NCBI RefSeq assembly: GCF_902506065.1
Contig: NZ_LR732912.1
Span: 3,240,848 to 3,304,847 of the forward strand
Direction of reading: 5' to 3'
Length of the DNA: 64,000 nucleotides
From: Arthrobacter sp. 9V
Lineage (GTDB): Bacteria; Actinomycetota; Actinomycetes; Actinomycetales; Micrococcaceae
A model generated the notes under the pieces. The model had not been told where the DNA came from, made no database searches, and was given only the letters and a program-made list of their open reading frames with translations. The position numbers and the translations under genes were made by a program. Each line of letters opens with the position of its first letter. Position 1 is the stretch's first letter. Positions 7,438 through 16,411 of the stretch are shown here, one piece after another.

Positions 7438-9057
7438 ATGACTTTGCCTAACCCCCACCTTTCGCGCCGCCGGATGCTGGCCGCAAGTGCCGCCGTCGTG
7501 GTCGCCTTTTCTGCTGCGTCCTGCGCACAGAAGAAAAGCCCGACGCCGGTCCCCACCCCAGGCGGCCACCGGCCGTCCCCGTCCGATCCGTGGCGGCCCG
7601 TGGCCCACCTGACAGCTGAGAAGAACTGGCTCAATGATCCCAACGGGCTCATCTATCACGACGGCACCTACCACACCTTCTACCAGTACAACCCCCGCGG
7701 AAACTCCTGGGGCAACATGTCCTGGGGCCACTCCACCAGCCAGGACCTGATCCACTGGGAACAACAGCCGGTGGCCATGGAAGCGAGCCCCGAGGAAGAA
7801 ATATTCTCCGGCTGCATGGTGATGGACAAGAACAACGCTTCCGGTCTCGGCTCTGCGGAGAACCCACCCATGGTGGCCCTCTATACCAGCGCCTACGGCA
7901 AGAATGGCGCCCTCCCCAAAGGTGTTCAAGCCCAGTCGGTGGCGTTCAGCCTGGACCACGGGACCACCTGGCAGAAGTATCACGGCAACCCCGTACTGAA
8001 CCTCGCGCCCGCCAACAACAACTTCCGCGACCCCAAAATCACCTGGTACGAGCCCGGCCGCTACTGGGTGATGACCACCGTGGTGGCTGACGCCCGGGTA
8101 GTCAAGATGTTCAAGTCCACGGATCTGCTCCGCTGGGACTTCCTCAGTGATTTCTCCGGGGTGGGCACCCAGGGAGGGCTCTGGGAAGTGCCGGAGCTCA
8201 TCCACATGGACGTGGCGGACTCCACCGCCAGGAAGTGGGTCATGCTGCTGAGCATCAACCCCGGCGGGATCGCCGGTGGCTCGGGCATGCAGTACTTTGT
8301 GGGCGAATTCGACGGCACGCACTTTACGGCCGAAAACGCTGCAACTCCGGACTCACCCCTCAACGAGTCCCAGTGGCTGGACCACGGCGCCGACTACTAT
8401 GCGGCCAACTCCATCTCCGGCGCGCCCGGGGACAAACCCGTCCTTCTGGGGTGGATGGGCAATTGGGACTATGCCCAGGATGTGCCCACCACTCCGTGGC
8501 GCGGCTCCATGGCAATCCCCCGCGAACTCACCTTGGTTAAAGGCAAAAAACGGCTTGAATTACGGTCGGCAGTAGCCAGCGTGGCCCGGGAAACGCTGGA
8601 ACGCTCCGGTGATGTGAAGAGCAAAAACCTCACCATCGGCTCCTCAGCGACGGACCTGGGCCAGGACTTCCAAGGGCGCACCCAGCTGATCGAGCTGGAC
8701 ATGGACCTGACCTCCGCGCGCGAAGCAGGCATTCTCATTCGCCAATCATCAGGCTCCGGGTCCGGCCTCCGCATCTCCTATTTCAAGGAAACGGGCACCC
8801 TCAGGGTGGACCGTTCCAAGGCGGGGACCAGCAACTTCTCGGAGAAGTTCAGCCCATACCACGAGGTGGCGTTGCCTTCCCCAGGCAGCAAAGTACACCT
8901 CACCATCCTGCTGGACTCATCCTCGGTTGAGGTGTTCGCCGGAGCTGGAGAGGCGGTGGTTTCGGACACGTTCTTCCCTGACTGGGGCAACACTGGAACC
9001 TCCGCGTTCAGCGTGGAGGGCGACACCATCATTTCCGTGCAATCCCGCTCCCTCTAA
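7438..9057 (+). CDS. GH32 levanase / fructan beta-fructosidase, lipoprotein
   Basis: A 539-residue glycoside hydrolase family 32 protein. The N-terminus has a twin-arginine motif (SRRRMLAAS) and a lipobox (SAASC), so it is probably exported folded by Tat and anchored as a lipoprotein at Cys29. Catalytic motifs: WLNDPNG (nucleophile Asp, about 64-70), FRDPKI (about 196) and EVPEL (acid/base Glu, about 250). A C-terminal beta-sandwich domain ends in DTIISVQSRSL. WLNDPNG favours a hydrolase over levan fructotransferases, which to my recollection have a changed first motif. An AGGATC sequence precedes the ATG. It most likely degrades the levan made by the upstream enzyme, or external inulin or levan. 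Confidence 0.87.
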   Translation: MTLPNPHLSRRRMLAASAAVVVAFSAASCAQKKSPTPVPTPGGHRPSPSDPWRPVAHLTAEKNWLNDPNGLIYHDGTYHTFYQYNPRGNSWGNMSWGHSTSQDLIHWEQQPVAMEASPEEEIFSGCMVMDKNNASGLGSAENPPMVALYTSAYGKNGALPKGVQAQSVAFSLDHGTTWQKYHGNPVLNLAPANNNFRDPKITWYEPGRYWVMTTVVADARVVKMFKSTDLLRWDFLSDFSGVGTQGGLWEVPELIHMDVADSTARKWVMLLSINPGGIAGGSGMQYFVGEFDGTHFTAENAATPDSPLNESQWLDHGADYYAANSISGAPGDKPVLLGWMGNWDYAQDVPTTPWRGSMAIPRELTLVKGKKRLELRSAVASVARETLERSGDVKSKNLTIGSSATDLGQDFQGRTQLIELDMDLTSAREAGILIRQSSGSGSGLRISYFKETGTLRVDRSKAGTSNFSEKFSPYHEVALPSPGSKVHLTILLDSSSVEVFAGAGEAVVSDTFFPDWGNTGTSAFSVEGDTIISVQSRSL

Positions 9058-9058
9058 A

Positions 9059-9123
9059 GCAACGCGAGGTCAGATATGGCCCATTACGACCCTGTTTAGG
9101 GGCCATATCTGACCCCGCGTTGC
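9059..9123. repeat. Intergenic palindrome, family B copy 1
   Basis: Arms of 24 bp (9059-9082 and 9100-9123) pair with a single mismatch around a 17-nt loop. Each arm begins with GCAACGCG and contains GGTCAGATATGGCCC or its complement. It starts 1 bp after the stop of the GH32 gene and ends just before the promoter of the next gene. A diverged copy lies at 28326-28386. Confidence 0.85.
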
Positions 9124-9144
9124 CCTTGCCGTGCGCAATGAGGA

Positions 9145-9157
9145 TAGTTTGGTCCCT
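9145..9157 (+). promoter_or_regulatory. Leaderless promoter of the phosphohexomutase gene
   Basis: TAGTTT (9145-9150) precedes the ATG at 9158 by 7 nt, with no Shine-Dalgarno sequence in between. This supports the ATG at 9158 over an in-frame GTG at 9131. Confidence 0.55.
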
Positions 9158-10903
9158 ATGACATCCAGCGATGCCGCATTTGACCAGCTCATCACCGACG
9201 CCCGCAAATGGGCTTCCCAAGACCCGGATCCGGCGACGGCGGTGGCTCTGGTGGAGCTCGCCCGGCTCGCTGAGAGCGGTGACGCGGGAGCAACACAGGA
9301 ACTGGGCGACAGCTTCAACGGCACCCTGCAATTCGGCACAGCCGGCCTCAGGGCAGCGCTCGGCCCCGGCCCCAACCGGATGAACCGCGTTGTTGTCCGC
9401 CGGGCAGCGGCAGGCCTCGCCGCTTTCCTCGCCGAGACGGTAGCCTCAGTTGCGCCCGGAACCCGGCCTCGCGCCGTCGTCGGCTTCGATGCCCGCCATA
9501 ACTCGGACATCTTCGCGCAGGAAACCGCAGCGATCTTCACAGCAGCAGGCATCGAAACCTTCCTGATGCCGGCAGCGCTTCCGACGCCGTTGCTCGCCTA
9601 CGCGGTCCGCTCACTGGATTGCGACGGCGGCGTAATGGTCACAGCCAGCCACAACCCGCCGCAAGACAACGGTTACAAGGTTTACCTCGGACGGCACGCT
9701 GTGTCCGAAAACGGACGCGGTTCGCAGATTGTGGCACCCTACGACGCCGGGATCGCAGCGAAGATCGAGGCCGTTGGCGCCCTGGATTCGATTGAACTGG
9801 CAGAGAACGGCTGGACCGTGCTGCCCGCATCCATTGCCGGCGAGTATGAAAGTGCTATGGCAGGGCTGGTGGATCGGGCACATTTCCCTGCCCGGGACCT
9901 CAAGATCGTCCTGACACCCATGCACGGTGTTGGCGGCGAAACGGCCGTCTCTGTCCTGAACGCTGCCGGCTTCAGCGATGTCACGCTGGTTGCCGAACAA
10001 GCAGAACCGGATCCGGACTTCCCCACCGTCGCGTTCCCCAATCCGGAGGAGCCCGGCGCCCTGGACCTGGCTCTAGCGGCTGCTGCCGACTCAGATGCGG
10101 ACATCGTTTTGGCCAACGACCCCGACGCCGATCGGGCCGCCGTTGCTGCGCTGCATCCCGCCACGGGAGCTTGGCGGATGCTCCGCGGCGACGAAGTAGG
10201 AGCCCTCCTGGGCGCCCACGTAGTAGCGCGCATGGCTGCTGCTTCTGGCGATGAGCCGCAAACGGGCGTCTTCGCCAACTCGATCGTGTCCTCCCGGTTG
10301 CTCTCCCGCATCGCGGCGGCAGCAGGGTACGCCCATGAGGAAACCCTCACCGGCTTCAAATGGATTTCACGAGTACCCAACCTCAGCTACGGGTATGAGG
10401 AAGCCTTGGGATACTGCGTGGCGCCGGACTTGGTGCGCGACAAGGACGGAATTTCAGCAGCAGTGCTGATCGCGGAACTTGCTGCAACAGCCAAAGCAGA
10501 CGGCAAGACCATCTTTGACACCCTCGATGACCTGTATCTGGTACACGGGCTGCATGCGAGCGACCAGCTCAGTATCCGCGTAGCCGATCTGGGACTGCTC
10601 GACGCCATGATGAACCGGTTGCGGGTCAACCCGCCCGAAGTGTTCGGAGGCTCCGCCGTCGAGGTCTTCACTGACCTTGCCGAAGGAAGCGACGCCCTGC
10701 CTCCCACGGACGGTTTGCTGTACCTTACACGGGACCAGAGCCGCGTCATCATTCGTCCCAGCGGCACGGAACCCAAGCTCAAGTGCTATCTGGAGGTCAT
10801 TCAGCCCGTGGAGTCCGCGGCGGAACTGGCCGCTGCACGCCAAGCAGCGCGAACGTCCCTGGATGATGTTCTCAGGGACGTCCGCGAAGCATTGGGCTTG
10901 TAA
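9158..10903 (+). CDS. Phospho-sugar mutase (phosphoglucomutase/phosphomannomutase family)
   Basis: A 581-residue alpha-D-phosphohexomutase with the four family domains. The active-site phosphoserine loop is TASHNPPQDNGYKVY (about residues 161-175), the Mg-binding loop NDPDADR is near 320, the sugar-specificity segment is GFKWISR, and the phosphate-binding loop RPSGTEPKLKCY is near the end. The length and these motifs match the long PgcA / phosphopentomutase-like branch that interconverts hexose- or pentose-1- and -6(5)-phosphates. Given punA and deoC in the same window, ribose- or deoxyribose-1-phosphate mutation is possible, but the substrate cannot be settled here. It ends convergently with nirD, 5 bp apart. 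Confidence 0.85.
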   Translation: MTSSDAAFDQLITDARKWASQDPDPATAVALVELARLAESGDAGATQELGDSFNGTLQFGTAGLRAALGPGPNRMNRVVVRRAAAGLAAFLAETVASVAPGTRPRAVVGFDARHNSDIFAQETAAIFTAAGIETFLMPAALPTPLLAYAVRSLDCDGGVMVTASHNPPQDNGYKVYLGRHAVSENGRGSQIVAPYDAGIAAKIEAVGALDSIELAENGWTVLPASIAGEYESAMAGLVDRAHFPARDLKIVLTPMHGVGGETAVSVLNAAGFSDVTLVAEQAEPDPDFPTVAFPNPEEPGALDLALAAAADSDADIVLANDPDADRAAVAALHPATGAWRMLRGDEVGALLGAHVVARMAAASGDEPQTGVFANSIVSSRLLSRIAAAAGYAHEETLTGFKWISRVPNLSYGYEEALGYCVAPDLVRDKDGISAAVLIAELAATAKADGKTIFDTLDDLYLVHGLHASDQLSIRVADLGLLDAMMNRLRVNPPEVFGGSAVEVFTDLAEGSDALPPTDGLLYLTRDQSRVIIRPSGTEPKLKCYLEVIQPVESAAELAAARQAARTSLDDVLRDVREALGL

Positions 10904-10908
10904 AGCTC

Positions 10909-11271
10909 TTAGAGTTCAACCTCAATGAAGCCATCCACCAAACGGGTGGCAAACGCGTCGAGCTTCAGCTCGGGATTGGTGAAGCACTCACCGGTTTGGA
11001 GGTCGTAGACCTCTTTGTGCAGCGGCGAGGCGATGGTTGGCCGGCTTCCGCGTGATCCAATGATTCCGCGGGCCATGACGTTGGCGAGCGTCGCCGGATC
11101 CTGCTGTGCCACAGCGAAGACTTCGGTGGGCGCAGTGCGGAACAGCGCAACCTGACGTCCGGCGATCAATGCGGCCTCACCCCAAGCCAGTTCGAGTTCG
11201 TCCACCGGGCAAACACGGTGCCACGTGGCGGTGGTGGTCAGGTGGTCGGCACGGTCCAGAATAACGGTCAT
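10909..11271 (-). CDS. nirD: Nitrite reductase (NADH) small subunit
   Basis: A 120-residue Rieske-fold protein that partners NirB in the cytoplasmic NADH nitrite reductase. The sequence shows WHRVCPVDEL, QVALFRT, GSRGSRPTIASPLHKEVYDLQTGECF and a beta-rich end. The two CXH and CXXH cluster ligands of true Rieske proteins are missing, as is usual for NirD, so it should not hold a [2Fe-2S] cluster. It is unusual in being divergent from nirB, across 282 bp, rather than downstream of it. The shared region carries the phased GAAAC repeats listed below, so the two genes may be controlled together. Confidence 0.9.
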   Translation of the reverse strand: MTVILDRADHLTTTATWHRVCPVDELELAWGEAALIAGRQVALFRTAPTEVFAVAQQDPATLANVMARGIIGSRGSRPTIASPLHKEVYDLQTGECFTNPELKLDAFATRLVDGFIEVEL

Positions 11272-11553
11272 TTCAGCCCCTCTCGCAGTGTCCGGGTGCT
11301 GGCATTTTCACCGTCACTCCCCCGGACCGGGCCACGCTTGCGGCCACTACTCCAAGCTAGGACCGGGGTGTTTCATCGGTTGTCCGTGTTTGTGACGAAC
11401 GCGTAAAAGAGACCTCACGCCACCTGAAATGCGTTCGTGATGCAGAAGTTAAGATCACGAAACAAAGGGGAAACTGAAGCGAAACTGCCCGTCCCTAGGC
11501 TGGAACCACAAGTTGCGACAGATCCGTCTGCAACATCTGCGAAAGGCCCACCA
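11272..11553. promoter_or_regulatory. Divergent nirD/nirB control region with 11-bp phased GlnR-like half-sites
   Basis: Four pentamers spaced by exactly 6 nt: GTTAA (11448-11452), GAAAC (11459-11463), GAAAC (11470-11474) and GAAAC (11481-11485). The known GlnR operator of actinobacteria is built from gTnAC and GaAAC half-sites with the same 6-nt gaps. An inverted repeat ACGAACGC (11395-11402) / GCGTTCGT (11431-11438) lies next to it. An in-frame start at 11437 exists for nirB, but the operator-like block falls inside that extension, which argues for the GTG at 11554. Confidence 0.6.
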
Positions 11554-14184
11554 GTGACCGGACACACTTCAAGTACAGAGAACCCGCGCCGCGTCGTCGT
11601 CGTCGGCGGCGGCCCCGCTGCCCACCGTTTCGCCGATGCCATGGTCAATCGCGGACTTGAAGGTTGGCAGGTTACGGTGCTGACCGAAGAGGCACACCTC
11701 CCCTATGATCGCGTAGCGCTGAGCAAGGCCCTCACCGAGACCGGAGTGGATCTCACGTTGGGCGATGCCTCCATGTGGGACCACGAGGCCCTGACGTTGA
11801 TGACCGGCGAGCGCGCCGTCAAGATCGACCCCGCTGCCAAGAGTGTCCTCACCGCTGCCGGCAACAAGTACGAATACGACCACTTGGTGGTGGCTTCCGG
11901 TTCGGACGCTGCCCGCCTCCCCATCCCGGGTTCCGAGCACACCCACGTTTACCGCACGCTCGAGGACGTCTGGGCCATCAATAAGGCCATTGCCGAGCTG
12001 CGGGAAAAGTTGGGCCGTAAGGTCAACGCGGTCACCATTGGCGGGGGTTTGCTTGGACTTGAGTCCGCTGCCGGCACCGAGCAGTTGGGTGCCACGCCGA
12101 TTGTTATCAACGGTGCTCCGTGGCTGATGAACACCCAGCTGGACGAGGGTGCAGGCCAGGCACTTGGCCGTCTGATTGAGGCCAAGGGATTCGAAGTCCA
12201 CGGTGGGGTTTTCCCCTCCGAAGTCATCACTGACGACGACGGCAACGTCACCGGTGTGCTGATGGCTGATGGCCGCACCATCGAGGCGGACCTCGTGATT
12301 GTGGCTATCGGCGTCAGGCCCAGGGACGACCTTTTCCGTGCTGCAGAAGGTGAAGAGCAGCTGTTTAGGCTGGGCCAGCGCGGCGGCGTGGTCATCAATG
12401 ATTTCTGTGCCACGGAAGTGGATGGCATTTGGGCCATCGGCGAAGTGGCCAACTTCGAAGGCATGTGCCTGGGCCTGGTGGCTCCGGCCAACACCATGGC
12501 CGAGATCGTGGCTGATCGCCTGCACGGTGGCGAAGCAACATTCCCGGGTTTTGACACGGCTACCAAGCTGAAGTTGTCCGGCGTTGACGTGGCCAGCTTC
12601 GGTGACGCGTTTGCCCGGACCGAGCACTCCTTGGAGATTGTCTACGCCGACCCCGCTCGTGGCGTCTACCAGAAGATTGTCACCACCGATGATGCCAAGA
12701 CCCTTTTGGGCGGCATCTTCGTGGGCGACGCTTCCCCGTACATGAGTCTCCGCCCGCTCCTGGGCCGCGAACTCCCTGCCGAACCTGGCGCCTATTTGAG
12801 CGCTGCCGGTGGCGGGGAGGCTCCTGAGACCGAGCTTCCGGACGATGCGATCCTGTGTTCCTGCAATAACGTAGCTGCCGGCACCATCCGCGACACCATC
12901 AACGGTTGCGGTGCCTGCGAGGGCAATTCCCCTGTGCAGGAACTTGGCGAGCTGAAGGGCTGCACCCGCGCGGGCACTCAATGTGGGTCCTGCGTCCCCA
13001 TGCTCAAGAAGCTTCTGGAAGGCGAATTGCAGAAGTCCGGCATTGAAGTCTCCAAGGCACTCTGTGAGCACATCAGCCTTTCCCGGCAGGAACTCTTCGA
13101 CGCCATCCGCGTCCTGGAACTCACGTCCTTTGAAGACATCATGGCCAAGTACGGTACCGGCGCGGGTTGCGATATCTGCAAGCCGACCATCGCCTCCATC
13201 CTGGCAAGCCAGCACTCCGCGTACGTCCTGGACGCCGGCCGCGGTTCGCTGCAGGACACCAACGACCGCGCTTTGGCGAACATGCAGAAGGACGGCACTT
13301 ACTCTGTGGTTCCCCGCATCGCGGGCGGTGAGATCACGCCCAAGGGCCTGGGTGTCATCGCGGCTGTTGCTGAGAAGTACAACCTGTACACCAAGATCAC
13401 CGGTGGCCAGCGCATCGATATGTTCGGTGCGCGCCTGGAGCAACTGCCTGAGATCTGGAAAGAACTGGTGGATGCCGGCTTTGAATCCGGCCAGGCCTAC
13501 GGCAAGAGCCTGCGCACGGTGAAGTCCTGTGTTGGATCCACCTGGTGCCGGTTCGGCGTCCAGGACTCCGTGGCCATGGCCATCGCCTTGGAGCTGCGGT
13601 ACCGCGGCCTCCGCAGCCCGCACAAGCTGAAGATGGGCGTCTCCGGTTGCGCCCGCGAGTGTGCAGAAGCGCGCGGTAAGGATGTTGGCGTGATTGCCAC
13701 GGCTGACGGTTGGAACCTTTACGTTGGCGGTAACGGCGGCGCCACGCCCGCGCATGCCCAGCTGCTGGCCAAGGACCTGGACGATGAAACCCTGCTGAAG
13801 TACATCGACCGTTACCTCATGTACTACATCCGCACTGCTGACCGCCTCCAGCGCACCGCGCGCTGGCAGGAAGAGCTCGACGGCGGCATCAAGCACGTGG
13901 AGGACGTGGTGGTCAACGACTCCCTGGGCATTGCCGAAGAGCTTGAAGCAGCCATGGCCAAGCACATTGACACCTACGAGGACGAGTGGGCCGAGACCCT
14001 GAAGGACCCGGAGCGCCTCCGCCGTTTCCGCTCCTTCGTCAACGCCCCCAACCAGAAGGACGAGTCCATTTCCTTCGTTCCGGAGCGCGGCCAGATCCGG
14101 CCGGCCACCAACGAGGAAAAGGGTGGCGTGCTCATCGCCTCCACCATCCCGGTCCGCAGCGAAACCGTCGGCGCAGAAAACTAG
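11554..14184 (+). CDS. nirB: Nitrite reductase (NADH) large subunit
   Basis: An 876-residue siroheme enzyme that reduces nitrite to ammonium with NADH. Domains in order: FAD/NAD Rossmann pair (VVVGGGPAAHRFA near residue 13; GGGLLGLESAAG near 165), first BFD-like [2Fe-2S] domain (CSCNN...GCTRAGTQCGSC, about 433-485), a second BFD-like segment (about 508-550, ending CDICKP), the nitrite/sulfite reductase half-domain, and the siroheme-[4Fe-4S] ligands SCVGSTWC (about 657-664) and GCARECAE (about 697-704). Complete and of normal length. The GTG at 11554 is preceded by GAAAGG. SUMT follows within 9 bp and makes the siroheme precursor. Confidence 0.95.
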   Translation: MTGHTSSTENPRRVVVVGGGPAAHRFADAMVNRGLEGWQVTVLTEEAHLPYDRVALSKALTETGVDLTLGDASMWDHEALTLMTGERAVKIDPAAKSVLTAAGNKYEYDHLVVASGSDAARLPIPGSEHTHVYRTLEDVWAINKAIAELREKLGRKVNAVTIGGGLLGLESAAGTEQLGATPIVINGAPWLMNTQLDEGAGQALGRLIEAKGFEVHGGVFPSEVITDDDGNVTGVLMADGRTIEADLVIVAIGVRPRDDLFRAAEGEEQLFRLGQRGGVVINDFCATEVDGIWAIGEVANFEGMCLGLVAPANTMAEIVADRLHGGEATFPGFDTATKLKLSGVDVASFGDAFARTEHSLEIVYADPARGVYQKIVTTDDAKTLLGGIFVGDASPYMSLRPLLGRELPAEPGAYLSAAGGGEAPETELPDDAILCSCNNVAAGTIRDTINGCGACEGNSPVQELGELKGCTRAGTQCGSCVPMLKKLLEGELQKSGIEVSKALCEHISLSRQELFDAIRVLELTSFEDIMAKYGTGAGCDICKPTIASILASQHSAYVLDAGRGSLQDTNDRALANMQKDGTYSVVPRIAGGEITPKGLGVIAAVAEKYNLYTKITGGQRIDMFGARLEQLPEIWKELVDAGFESGQAYGKSLRTVKSCVGSTWCRFGVQDSVAMAIALELRYRGLRSPHKLKMGVSGCARECAEARGKDVGVIATADGWNLYVGGNGGATPAHAQLLAKDLDDETLLKYIDRYLMYYIRTADRLQRTARWQEELDGGIKHVEDVVVNDSLGIAEELEAAMAKHIDTYEDEWAETLKDPERLRRFRSFVNAPNQKDESISFVPERGQIRPATNEEKGGVLIASTIPVRSETVGAEN

Positions 14185-14193
14185 GGGTTCACC

Positions 14194-15228
14194 ATGCAGC
14201 TCACCATTGATCTCACCGGCCGCGACGTCCTGGTCGCAGGATCCGAAAAGTCTGCCCGCCAGGCAATCCGCCGCTACCAGCGGGCCGGCGCCAACGTCTA
14301 CAGGCTCAGCGCCCCGGAAGGGGCACCGGGCGACGGACAACTGCCTGAGCGCCCCTTTTTGGTGGCGGTAGTGGATGACGGCGACTCCGGTTGGTTGCCG
14401 CTGCTGGAACGATGCCGCGACGCCGGGATCCCCGTAGCGTTTGAACCTGCAGCCGGAGCCGATGGCCATGTGACCCTGGTGGGTGGCGGTCCGGGCGCCT
14501 TGGACCTGCTCACCGTGGGTGCCGTAGATGCCTTGCGGGACGCTGACGTGGTGTTCTATGACCGGCTCGCTCCTTACCAGGAACTGGCAGAGCTGACCTC
14601 TGCGGATCTGGTAGACGTGGGAAAGCAGCCCGGGCTCCACAAAGTAACGCAGAGGGACATCGAGAAGCTGATGGTCGAAGCTGCACTGCTGGGCAAGAAT
14701 GTGGTCCGGCTCAAGGGCGGGGATCCCTACGTGTTCGGCCGCGGCGGGGAAGAAGTGGCTGCATGTGTTGCTGCCGGCATCCCCGTGAGGGTCATTTCGG
14801 GTGTCACCAGCGCCATCTCCGTTCCGGCCGCAGCCGGCATTCCGGTGACTCACCGCGAGGTGAGCCACATGTTCACCGTAGTGTCCGGCCATGCCCCCCT
14901 GACGGAGAAGGAACACACTCACCTTGCCGGCCTTGGTGGCACGATCGTGGTCCTCATGGGCATCGGAACCCTCCCCCAACTGGCAGCCGGCCTGCGCCGC
15001 GCGGGAATGACTTCGGAGATGCCCATGGCCGTGGTGGAACGCGGATACCGCCCGGGACAGCGCACCACCATCGCTGACCTCGGTACCATCGAAACGGCAG
15101 CCACCGGCTGCAGTAATCCCGCAGTCCTGGTCATAGGCGAGGTGGTTCGGGTTGCTGAAGCCAACCGAAACCATGCCGAAGCATCCGCCGAACTGAGCCG
15201 ACTCGCGGCTTCGCTCCTTGAAGCCTGA
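14194..15228 (+). CDS. cobA: Uroporphyrinogen-III C-methyltransferase (SUMT) with degenerate N-terminal CysG-like domain
   Basis: A 344-residue protein. Residues about 92-335 form a SAM-dependent uroporphyrin-III C-methyltransferase, with the glycine-rich VTLVGGGPGALDLLTVGA, VVFYDRL, VRLKGGDPYVFGRGGEE and GIPVTHR motifs; it makes precorrin-2 for siroheme. Residues 1-90 look like a shortened precorrin-2 dehydrogenase (CysG-B) Rossmann domain (LTGRDVLVAGSEKSARQA), but the NAD glycine cluster is altered (AGS instead of GGG) and the ferrochelatase part is absent. The oxidation and iron-insertion steps must come from elsewhere. It lies between nirB and nnaR, the expected place for siroheme supply. 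Confidence 0.9.
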   Translation: MQLTIDLTGRDVLVAGSEKSARQAIRRYQRAGANVYRLSAPEGAPGDGQLPERPFLVAVVDDGDSGWLPLLERCRDAGIPVAFEPAAGADGHVTLVGGGPGALDLLTVGAVDALRDADVVFYDRLAPYQELAELTSADLVDVGKQPGLHKVTQRDIEKLMVEAALLGKNVVRLKGGDPYVFGRGGEEVAACVAAGIPVRVISGVTSAISVPAAAGIPVTHREVSHMFTVVSGHAPLTEKEHTHLAGLGGTIVVLMGIGTLPQLAAGLRRAGMTSEMPMAVVERGYRPGQRTTIADLGTIETAATGCSNPAVLVIGEVVRVAEANRNHAEASAELSRLAASLLEA

Positions 15229-15240
15229 AGGTAAGAACAC

Positions 15241-16398
15241 ATGACTGTTGCACGTGCCATTGAACTCCAGGACGCTACCGCCGCGCCGGAAGTATCCGAA
15301 GCCGTTGAAGCGCCGCTGGACGGATTCCGCATTGGGGTCACCTCGCACCGCCGCTCCCGGGACCTCATTGAGGCACTGGAGCGCCGCGGTGCGAGCGTGT
15401 TGCACGCCCCCGCCCTGAAGATCGCTCCTGTCCAGGAGGACATGGTCCTCATCGAGGACACCCGCACCATCATCGCGGCCAAACCGGACATCTGCATCGC
15501 CACTACGGCTTACGGGATGCGCCGCTGGTGTGAGGCCGCGGATTCCTTCGGCATCGGCGAGCAACTCCTGGAAACGCTGTCCGCCTGCCGCATGTTCGTC
15601 CGTGGGCCCAAAGCCCGCGGTGCCGTGCGGGCGGCCGGTCTTGCCGACGTCGGAATCAGCAGTGACGAAACCACAGCCACCTTGGTGGACATGCTCCTGG
15701 TGGAGGGCGTTCGCGGCAAGACCGTGGCCGTGCAGTTGCACGGTTACACGGACGTCCGCCAGTTGGAGAGGCTCCGGATGTCCGGGGCCAGGGTCCTGAC
15801 GGTGACTCCGTACCGCTGGGTGAAGCCCGACGGCGAAGACAAGCTGCCGCGCCTGATCGAAGCAGTGGTGGGCGGCAACCTGGACGTCCTGACGTTTACC
15901 AGTGCCCCGGCAGTGGATGCGATGTGGAGCACCGCTCACGAGATGGGACTTTACCGCCAGCTGATCGAAGCCCTTAAGGGACCGGTGACGGTGGCTGCCG
16001 TGGGGCCGGTCACTGCTCAACCACTGGTGGACGCCGGGCTGAGCCCCTTGATCCCTGATCGCTACCGCATGGGTGCCCTCATCAGGCTGGTGACCGAGCA
16101 TCTCTCTCTGAACCACGTGCGACGTTTGGAAACCAAGAGCGCCACCATTGAGCTCCGCGGGCGTTGCTTGCGGATCAACGGCGAGGTGGTGGACCTTGCA
16201 CCTGCTCCCCTCTTGCTGCTGCGAGCGCTGCTGGGTGCAGGCGGAGCCGTCCTGTCCCGGGAGGCTTTGTCCGACCTGCTGGACTTGCGGGGTTCTGTAC
16301 ATGCCTTGGACATGACGGTGAGCCGGCTGCGGTCCTCCCTCCCGGACGGCAAGCTCGTGGAAACGGTTGTTAAGCGGGGTTACCGGCTTCGGGCCTAG
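15241..16398 (+). CDS. nnaR: HemD-domain / winged-helix nitrogen regulator (NnaR)
   Basis: A 385-residue fusion. Residues about 25-270 are a uroporphyrinogen-III synthase (HemD) fold (FRIGVTSHRRSRDLIEALERRG; VDALTFTSAPAVDAMW-like segment near 220). Residues about 290-385 are an OmpR/PhoB-type winged helix (LRINGEVVDLAPAPLLLLRALL ... ALDMTVSRLRSSLPDG ... VKRGYRLRA). This architecture defines NnaR, known in Mycolicibacterium smegmatis and Streptomyces to activate nitrate and nitrite assimilation genes together with GlnR. A GAAGGTAAG ribosome site precedes the ATG, and the gene is 12 bp after SUMT. Whether the HemD part still works as an enzyme or only senses a tetrapyrrole or nitrite cannot be told. 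Confidence 0.88.
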   Translation: MTVARAIELQDATAAPEVSEAVEAPLDGFRIGVTSHRRSRDLIEALERRGASVLHAPALKIAPVQEDMVLIEDTRTIIAAKPDICIATTAYGMRRWCEAADSFGIGEQLLETLSACRMFVRGPKARGAVRAAGLADVGISSDETTATLVDMLLVEGVRGKTVAVQLHGYTDVRQLERLRMSGARVLTVTPYRWVKPDGEDKLPRLIEAVVGGNLDVLTFTSAPAVDAMWSTAHEMGLYRQLIEALKGPVTVAAVGPVTAQPLVDAGLSPLIPDRYRMGALIRLVTEHLSLNHVRRLETKSATIELRGRCLRINGEVVDLAPAPLLLLRALLGAGGAVLSREALSDLLDLRGSVHALDMTVSRLRSSLPDGKLVETVVKRGYRLRA

Positions 16399-16411
16399 GT
16401 TTTCTGACACG

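Noticed and set aside
7438..9057. Levan fructotransferase
   Set aside because: The first catalytic motif is the standard WLNDPNG of hydrolases, and the lipobox and Tat signal fit a surface fructanase better.
10909..11271. nirD as a true Rieske iron-sulfur protein
   Set aside because: The CXH and CXXH cluster ligands are missing; only the fold is kept, as usual in NirD.
11569..16410. A 1613-codon open frame on the minus strand across nirB, SUMT and nnaR
   Set aside because: It is the mirror of three well-supported genes; the translation is rich in H, Q, R and G with no recognisable domain, as expected from an antisense frame in high-GC DNA.
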